A DNA stretch of 64,000 bases from Sandaracinaceae bacterium (GTDB taxonomy: Bacteria; Myxococcota_A; Polyangia; Polyangiales; Houyiibacteriaceae): the NCBI GenBank assembly GCA_016706685.1, contig JADJJE010000022.1:62001-126000 (forward strand), in the 5' to 3' direction. Position numbers and translations under genes: made by a program. Below the pieces are notes generated by a model. It saw only the letters and a list, made by a program, of their open reading frames with translations. It was not told the origin of the DNA and made no database searches. Shown here in pieces: positions 59,782 through 64,000 of the stretch (positions are counted from its first letter, which is position 1; every line of letters starts with the position of its first letter).

Positions 59782-61260
59782 ATGAACGGAGCGGGACGGC
59801 CACGGCTCTTGCCCTTCGCAGCACACGCGCTCGCGAGTATGTTGTGCGGTCTCTCACTCGGCGGATGTGACGACGGGAACAGCGGTGGCGACCCGGATGG
59901 CGGTGCTGTTCCCGACGCCGCGCTGGACCCCTGCCTGGTGGGCGAGCGCCGCCTGGTGATCCGGGACCGCGACCTGGACGGCTTCGGCGACCAAGCGGAA
60001 GCGAGGCCCGTGAGCTGCGTGGAGCGCGGCTGGGTGGCCTACCCCGAGGACTTCGTCTTCGACTGTGACGACCGCGACTCCGAGGCGCACCCGGGTGTGC
60101 CGCTGCGCTGCGACTTCGACGGCGACGGTGTGGTGGGGGCCCTCGACTGCGACGACCGCAACGGCCGGCGCTACCCCGGCGCCGTGGAGCGCTGCAACGG
60201 CTTCGACGACGACTGCGACACGCTAGTGGACGACGCCGACCAGGTGGGGCTGCATTTCGCGGGCAACAACTACGTGCTGGACGAGGACGGAGACCGCTAT
60301 CCGTCGCTGGCAGTCTTCGCATGCACGCCTCCGGGTGGTGCGTATCTGCAGTGGGACGAGACGCCGCCACTCGACTGTGCGCCGCTCGACCCGGCGGTGC
60401 ATCCACGGCAGCACGACGACTGCGCTACCCAGACCGATGCCAACTGCGACGGCGTCTTCTCGCCGGTGTACGTGGCGGAACGTTGGGGGGAGCCACGGCC
60501 CGACTTGGCCGCGCTGTTCACACAGGCTGGTCCCATGGATCCTCCCGTGTTGGTGCAGCTGGCGGACCCGGCATCGTTGGTCTCGTCCGAGGACGTGGAC
60601 CTGTGCCCGGGCACCTATCGCGTCCGCATCGTGGTCGCGGGGCCCTACCCGTCACAGGCGGCCTACGTGCGGCTGCGCGGACATGGGTCCAGCCCCCAAG
60701 ACGTCATCCTCGATGCGGGGGGCGCCGGCCGGAACCTGCTGGTCTATCCGCAGGAGAACTTCGGGAACGCTGGCGCTCACGTGTGGGTGAGTGACCTGAC
60801 CGTGGTCGACGGGGTGACGGCCGAGGCCGGAGGCTGCATCGCTCAAGTCGAGAACACCGGCAGCGGGCTCGGTGAGTTGACGCTGGACCGCGTGGTGCTG
60901 CGGGGCTGCCGCGCGGCCGAGGGAGGAGGCATCGCCGTGGGCGCGAACAACACCCTCACGCTCACCGACGTGGTCTTCGAGGACACCCAGGCCAGTGTTG
61001 CCGGAGGGGCGATCCACTACGACGGGCGCGCGGCGTTCACCATGCTCCGAGGGGCGTTCAGCGACGCCAGCGCGCCGGCCGGGATGGGCGCCGCCGTCTT
61101 CGCGGTCACCGGGGCGAACGGCACGCTCTCGCTCGAGCAGGTGGGTCTCGACCCGGTCAGCGACGACATCGCCGTGTCCACGCCGGCTGGCGGCATCCTG
61201 CTGCGCGACCTCGGCGCGGGCGCGTCTCTGACGTGCGACGCCGCGGGCTGCACTCCGTGA
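59782..61260 (+). CDS. Lipoprotein with MopE-type repeats and right-handed beta-helix
   Basis: 492 aa. Lipobox LSLGGC (Cys near residue 31). Residues ~55-165 carry acidic, Cys-bearing repeats (RDLDGFGD, FDCDDRDSEAHPGV, ALDCDDRNGRRYPGAVERC, CNGFDDDCDTLVDD) of the MopE copper-binding type, and a further CAPLDPAVHPRQHDDC. The C-terminal ~220 residues contain beta-helix-like rungs (GGCIAQVENTGSGLGELTLD, GGGIAVGANNTLTLTDVVFE). It is probably cell-surface. It is paralogous in its motif to the 26293 lipoprotein. Function unknown, possibly metal capture. Confidence 0.83.
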   Translation: MNGAGRPRLLPFAAHALASMLCGLSLGGCDDGNSGGDPDGGAVPDAALDPCLVGERRLVIRDRDLDGFGDQAEARPVSCVERGWVAYPEDFVFDCDDRDSEAHPGVPLRCDFDGDGVVGALDCDDRNGRRYPGAVERCNGFDDDCDTLVDDADQVGLHFAGNNYVLDEDGDRYPSLAVFACTPPGGAYLQWDETPPLDCAPLDPAVHPRQHDDCATQTDANCDGVFSPVYVAERWGEPRPDLAALFTQAGPMDPPVLVQLADPASLVSSEDVDLCPGTYRVRIVVAGPYPSQAAYVRLRGHGSSPQDVILDAGGAGRNLLVYPQENFGNAGAHVWVSDLTVVDGVTAEAGGCIAQVENTGSGLGELTLDRVVLRGCRAAEGGGIAVGANNTLTLTDVVFEDTQASVAGGAIHYDGRAAFTMLRGAFSDASAPAGMGAAVFAVTGANGTLSLEQVGLDPVSDDIAVSTPAGGILLRDLGAGASLTCDAAGCTP

Positions 61261-61307
61261 GCGCGAGGGCCTCGACTCGCCAGTCGCAGTGACGTGATGC
61301 TGGAACG

Positions 61308-64000
61308 TCAGTCCGCGGGCGGCGCGAACCGGATGGTGTACGGGCCGGCCGTCACAGCAAAGAGGCTCTCACCCGGGTACACGCTCGTCACGGACTCCGG
61401 CGACTCCATGTAGGTCGGGGCTTCCACTTCGTAGATGTCGACTCCGTCGGGGCGGACACGCGCGATGCGCACTGGCGCGGGGCTCGTCTCTTCGGGCGCG
61501 GCCCAGACGGCTGCCCAAAGCGAACCGCCGGGGCCGCGCGTGAGGTTGGGCTGGATGAGGCCCGTGATGTTGGCGGGAATGAGCGTTGCCGTGCCCGCCG
61601 CGAGATCGACTCGGTACGCGTCACCGCCTGCGATCGCGACGGCGGTGGTGGTGTCGAGCGAACGCAGCTGGGACTGCGCGAAGCCCACGCCTGCCACTGT
61701 GATGGTCATGTCGGGCGTGAGCGCGTTGGGCGCGAAGCAGGTGATGGCGACCCCCACGGCGCAGGAGCGACCGTTGGCGAGCCACACCTGGCGGTTCGTC
61801 GGCGTGGAGTCTGCCAAGCGCGTGGCCGTGCCGTCGGGCGAGAGCAGGTACGCCGGACCCGCGAACGCCGCGCTCTCGAGCGGCCGCGCGCTCACGACCG
61901 CCCCGCCACCGAGCACCGGTGCGGCGAGGTCGAAGTAGGAGCCGGCCGGGAAGTCTCCCACTGGCGTGAGGACGGTGTTGGTCTCGCGGCGGTGGATGAG
62001 CGTTCCGTACTGATCACGCAGCCACGCCCCCGAGGTGTCGTCGAGCAGGCTCGCAGTGACGAACGCCGCCGGCGCTACCCCGAACGAGAAGCCGGCGACG
62101 TGCCACACCTGCAGCTGTGGCGTGATGGCGAGGTCGCCGAGCATGCTGGCGGGGCCCCCCAGCTGCGGCGCGTCGCGCTCTGGTAGGGCGATGCGCACCA
62201 TGCCCACGTCAGGCACGTTCGCCTCGAGGGCGTACGCGCCGGGGAGTGCGAGCTCCGCCGTGGTGGTGGAGGGGTTGCGGATGGCGATGGCGCACGGCGC
62301 GTCGGCCAGCGCGATGGCCGTGACCGGCTTGCCACCCAAGCTCCAGCCCGACGGGTTCAACGGCGTGTCGGTGGGTCCCCAGCACACGACCACGTCGGTG
62401 CCGGTGTTGCGCGCGGTCACGCTGAGGGCGGGAGGGGGTGCATACGGCGACGCCGGGGAACCGAACTCGACGAGACGGACTCGGAGGCGCGCGGGCTGGT
62501 AGGGCACCCGTGTGCACCCCGTGCAGTCGTTCCCGCCGAGCAGCACCGGCCCCGAGAAGTCGTTCGTGAACACGAGCACCTCGCCGGTGTCTCCGACTTC
62601 GATGGCGGCGCGCAGCTGCTCCCCAGCGACCAGCGCGACCCGACCGAGCGTCTCCAGATGCTCGGCTCCACGGTCGAGCACCACGCGTCGCACGATGCCG
62701 TCTGGCGTCGTCAGCAGGACACGCTGCGCACCGGCCTCCGTCGTCTGCACGGTCACGTCGTCGAGCGTGGCGAAGAGCGGCTCGAAGCGGCCGACGCCAC
62801 TCATGTTGACCGACGAGCGCGCGAGCAGCCCGCGCGGCGTGAGGTGATAGAAGACGTCGTCGTCGTGGCTCAGGTTCGCGAGTGCAGGGGCGAAGTAGTA
62901 GCCGTCGCGCCGGCCCGGGCCCGTGGTCCGGTCGAAGTCGAAGACCGTGAGCAAGCCCCAGTCCGCGGGAACGGCAGTCCCGAGGGGAAAGAACCCGCCA
63001 TTCTGAACGCCGGATGCCCCATCTTCGGGCCCGTGCAGCAAGAACGACTCGGCGTTCCCCACGAGCACCCACGGGTCGTCGTCTTCACGAGCCAGGAACA
63101 AGGAAGGGAAGTAGAGCGAGCCGTTGCTGTTCCGAAAGGCGCCCACCGTGCCCGTGCCGAGTCGCGGGATGGTCAGCTGGACGCTGTCCGACGGGCGCTC
63201 CACGACGGCCGACAGATCGAACAGCCCGTTGCACGGTGTTCCATCGTACGCTGGCGTAGAGAGCTCGGTGTAGGGGAAGTCCGGCAGCCGCGTGAGGTCG
63301 ACCCGGCCGCCCGAGGTGAACGAGCCGGCCTCGTATTCGAGGCAGAACGCCGCATCCACGTCGGCCGGGAGCTGAGCGACCAGCCCGGTTTGGACGCCAA
63401 CGAGGGCCACGAGGCGTCGTCCGTCCGGACGCTCCAGCGCCGTCACACCCTCCACGCGAAAGTTGTCCTCGAAGCCAGCGCCTGCGGATGGCACGCTCAC
63501 AGCACGAGACGTCACGGTGCGCACGTCGCCCTCGGTGGCCGGCTCCACCTGCGGCAGGATGAAGCTCTCGAACGGAGGCTGACGTCGACGCAGCGGGTCG
63601 CCGAAGTCGGCGAGCATCCCGTACCCCTCGAGGAAGCGCATGGGGTCCGCGAAGGACGACTGGACGTCGCTCTCGAACTCGATGGTCCACACCACGCCCA
63701 GGCCGAACGGTGTCTCTTCCTCCGAGCGCCCCGTCACCGACAGCGTGATCGGCTCCCCCGTCACCTCGAAGTTGCCGGTCGTCCACGTCATCCCTTCCCG
63801 CACCACGTTCGGGACCACCAGGATGGGCTGCACGCTGCGACTGGCGCTCCGGCCCACCAAGGCGCCCGTGGTCCCGAGATACTCGATGCCGTGCTCGCCG
63901 CGACGGTAGTACGAGTGGTGCCGCAGGAAGCGCTCGCCGGCCTCGGCGGACACCTCGGCGAGCGTGTAGGCGACCTCGATCAGGCCGTTGGCCGTGGGGC
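61308..64000 (-). CDS. Large secreted protein of unknown function (5' end outside window)
   Basis: At least 897 residues. The frame stays open to 64000 with the sequence ANGLIEVAYTLAE upstream of the first internal GTG (63953), so the start lies right of the window. The visible part is beta-rich with short blocks such as SVRVxLVEFGSP and repeated Trp/Tyr motifs typical of beta-propeller or Ig-like surface proteins. An internal Cys pair (GGNDCTGCTRVPY) is present. I see no catalytic motif. It converges on the MopE-type lipoprotein gene (47-bp gap). Confidence 0.72.
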   Translation of the reverse strand, partial: PTANGLIEVAYTLAEVSAEAGERFLRHHSYYRRGEHGIEYLGTTGALVGRSASRSVQPILVVPNVVREGMTWTTGNFEVTGEPITLSVTGRSEEETPFGLGVVWTIEFESDVQSSFADPMRFLEGYGMLADFGDPLRRRQPPFESFILPQVEPATEGDVRTVTSRAVSVPSAGAGFEDNFRVEGVTALERPDGRRLVALVGVQTGLVAQLPADVDAAFCLEYEAGSFTSGGRVDLTRLPDFPYTELSTPAYDGTPCNGLFDLSAVVERPSDSVQLTIPRLGTGTVGAFRNSNGSLYFPSLFLAREDDDPWVLVGNAESFLLHGPEDGASGVQNGGFFPLGTAVPADWGLLTVFDFDRTTGPGRRDGYYFAPALANLSHDDDVFYHLTPRGLLARSSVNMSGVGRFEPLFATLDDVTVQTTEAGAQRVLLTTPDGIVRRVVLDRGAEHLETLGRVALVAGEQLRAAIEVGDTGEVLVFTNDFSGPVLLGGNDCTGCTRVPYQPARLRVRLVEFGSPASPYAPPPALSVTARNTGTDVVVCWGPTDTPLNPSGWSLGGKPVTAIALADAPCAIAIRNPSTTTAELALPGAYALEANVPDVGMVRIALPERDAPQLGGPASMLGDLAITPQLQVWHVAGFSFGVAPAAFVTASLLDDTSGAWLRDQYGTLIHRRETNTVLTPVGDFPAGSYFDLAAPVLGGGAVVSARPLESAAFAGPAYLLSPDGTATRLADSTPTNRQVWLANGRSCAVGVAITCFAPNALTPDMTITVAGVGFAQSQLRSLDTTTAVAIAGGDAYRVDLAAGTATLIPANITGLIQPNLTRGPGGSLWAAVWAAPEETSPAPVRIARVRPDGVDIYEVEAPTYMESPESVTSVYPGESLFAVTAGPYTIRFAPPAD

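Overview
The window is a high-GC chromosomal segment that reads like a member of the Myxococcota (myxobacteria and relatives). I infer this from the many secreted lipoproteins with Cys-rich or MopE-type metal-binding motifs, two Ser/Thr-kinase-fold proteins with long disordered linkers and a membrane anchor, an MJ0042 zinc-ribbon/TPR giant protein, an SpoIVB-type S55 protein, and frequent GTG starts with 4-base ATGA/GTGA gene overlaps. No single marker in the window fixes the genus.

Layout. 1-1.4 kb: 3' end of a 23S rRNA gene, 5S rRNA and a strong terminator. 1.4-14.2 kb: a PEGA-tailed pseudokinase, two tandem paralogous lipoproteins, an S55 protein/beta-propeller operon, a receiver-like protein without its phospho-Asp, a HAD-fold protein without its nucleophile, small lipoproteins, an NAD-dependent epimerase that lacks a standard start codon, and a HIT protein. 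14.2-19.3 kb: TetR/GST operon, a SMUG1-type uracil-DNA glycosylase overlapping uvrC tail to tail, then zapA/5-formyl-THF cyclo-ligase. 19.4-31.4 kb: zinc-ribbon/LPAPK-repeat/TPR protein, a nucleoside-salvage operon (PNP, cytidine deaminase, amidohydrolase), a lipoprotein/polyprenol-type glycosyltransferase pair, and a second pseudokinase with TPRs. 31.5-31.75 kb: an extreme G/C homopolymer tract next to the trpS stop codon.

32-40 kb: trpS, secreted proteins, a bacterial METTL9/DREV-family methyltransferase, a decayed Tn5-like insertion sequence with 9-bp target duplications inside a copy of a dispersed palindromic repeat element, a SAM methyltransferase, a sigma-54 response regulator, and a second, IS-free copy of the repeat element that has truncated a small antitoxin-like gene. 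40-47.5 kb: an LLM oxidoreductase, alpha/beta hydrolase and degenerate alkaline-phosphatase-fold operon, two divergent lipoproteins, DAHP synthase. 47.5-64 kb: a tetraheme c-type lipoprotein followed by a transporter/HEAT/cyclic-nucleotide-binding fusion, a START-like protein, a 300-bp inverted repeat, lon co-transcribed with a membrane HExxH/TPR peptidase, a strongly diverged RelA/SpoT-fold protein, a MopE-type lipoprotein, and a large secreted protein running off the right edge.

The most striking themes are (i) an accumulation of pseudoenzymes (two kinases, one receiver, one HAD, one alkaline-phosphatase fold) in 40 kb, (ii) the METTL9 homologue coupled to a small unknown protein, (iii) the RelA/SpoT-like protein downstream of lon, and (iv) the nested repeat/IS structure at 35.5-40.1 kb. 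No tRNA gene or CRISPR array was recognised.
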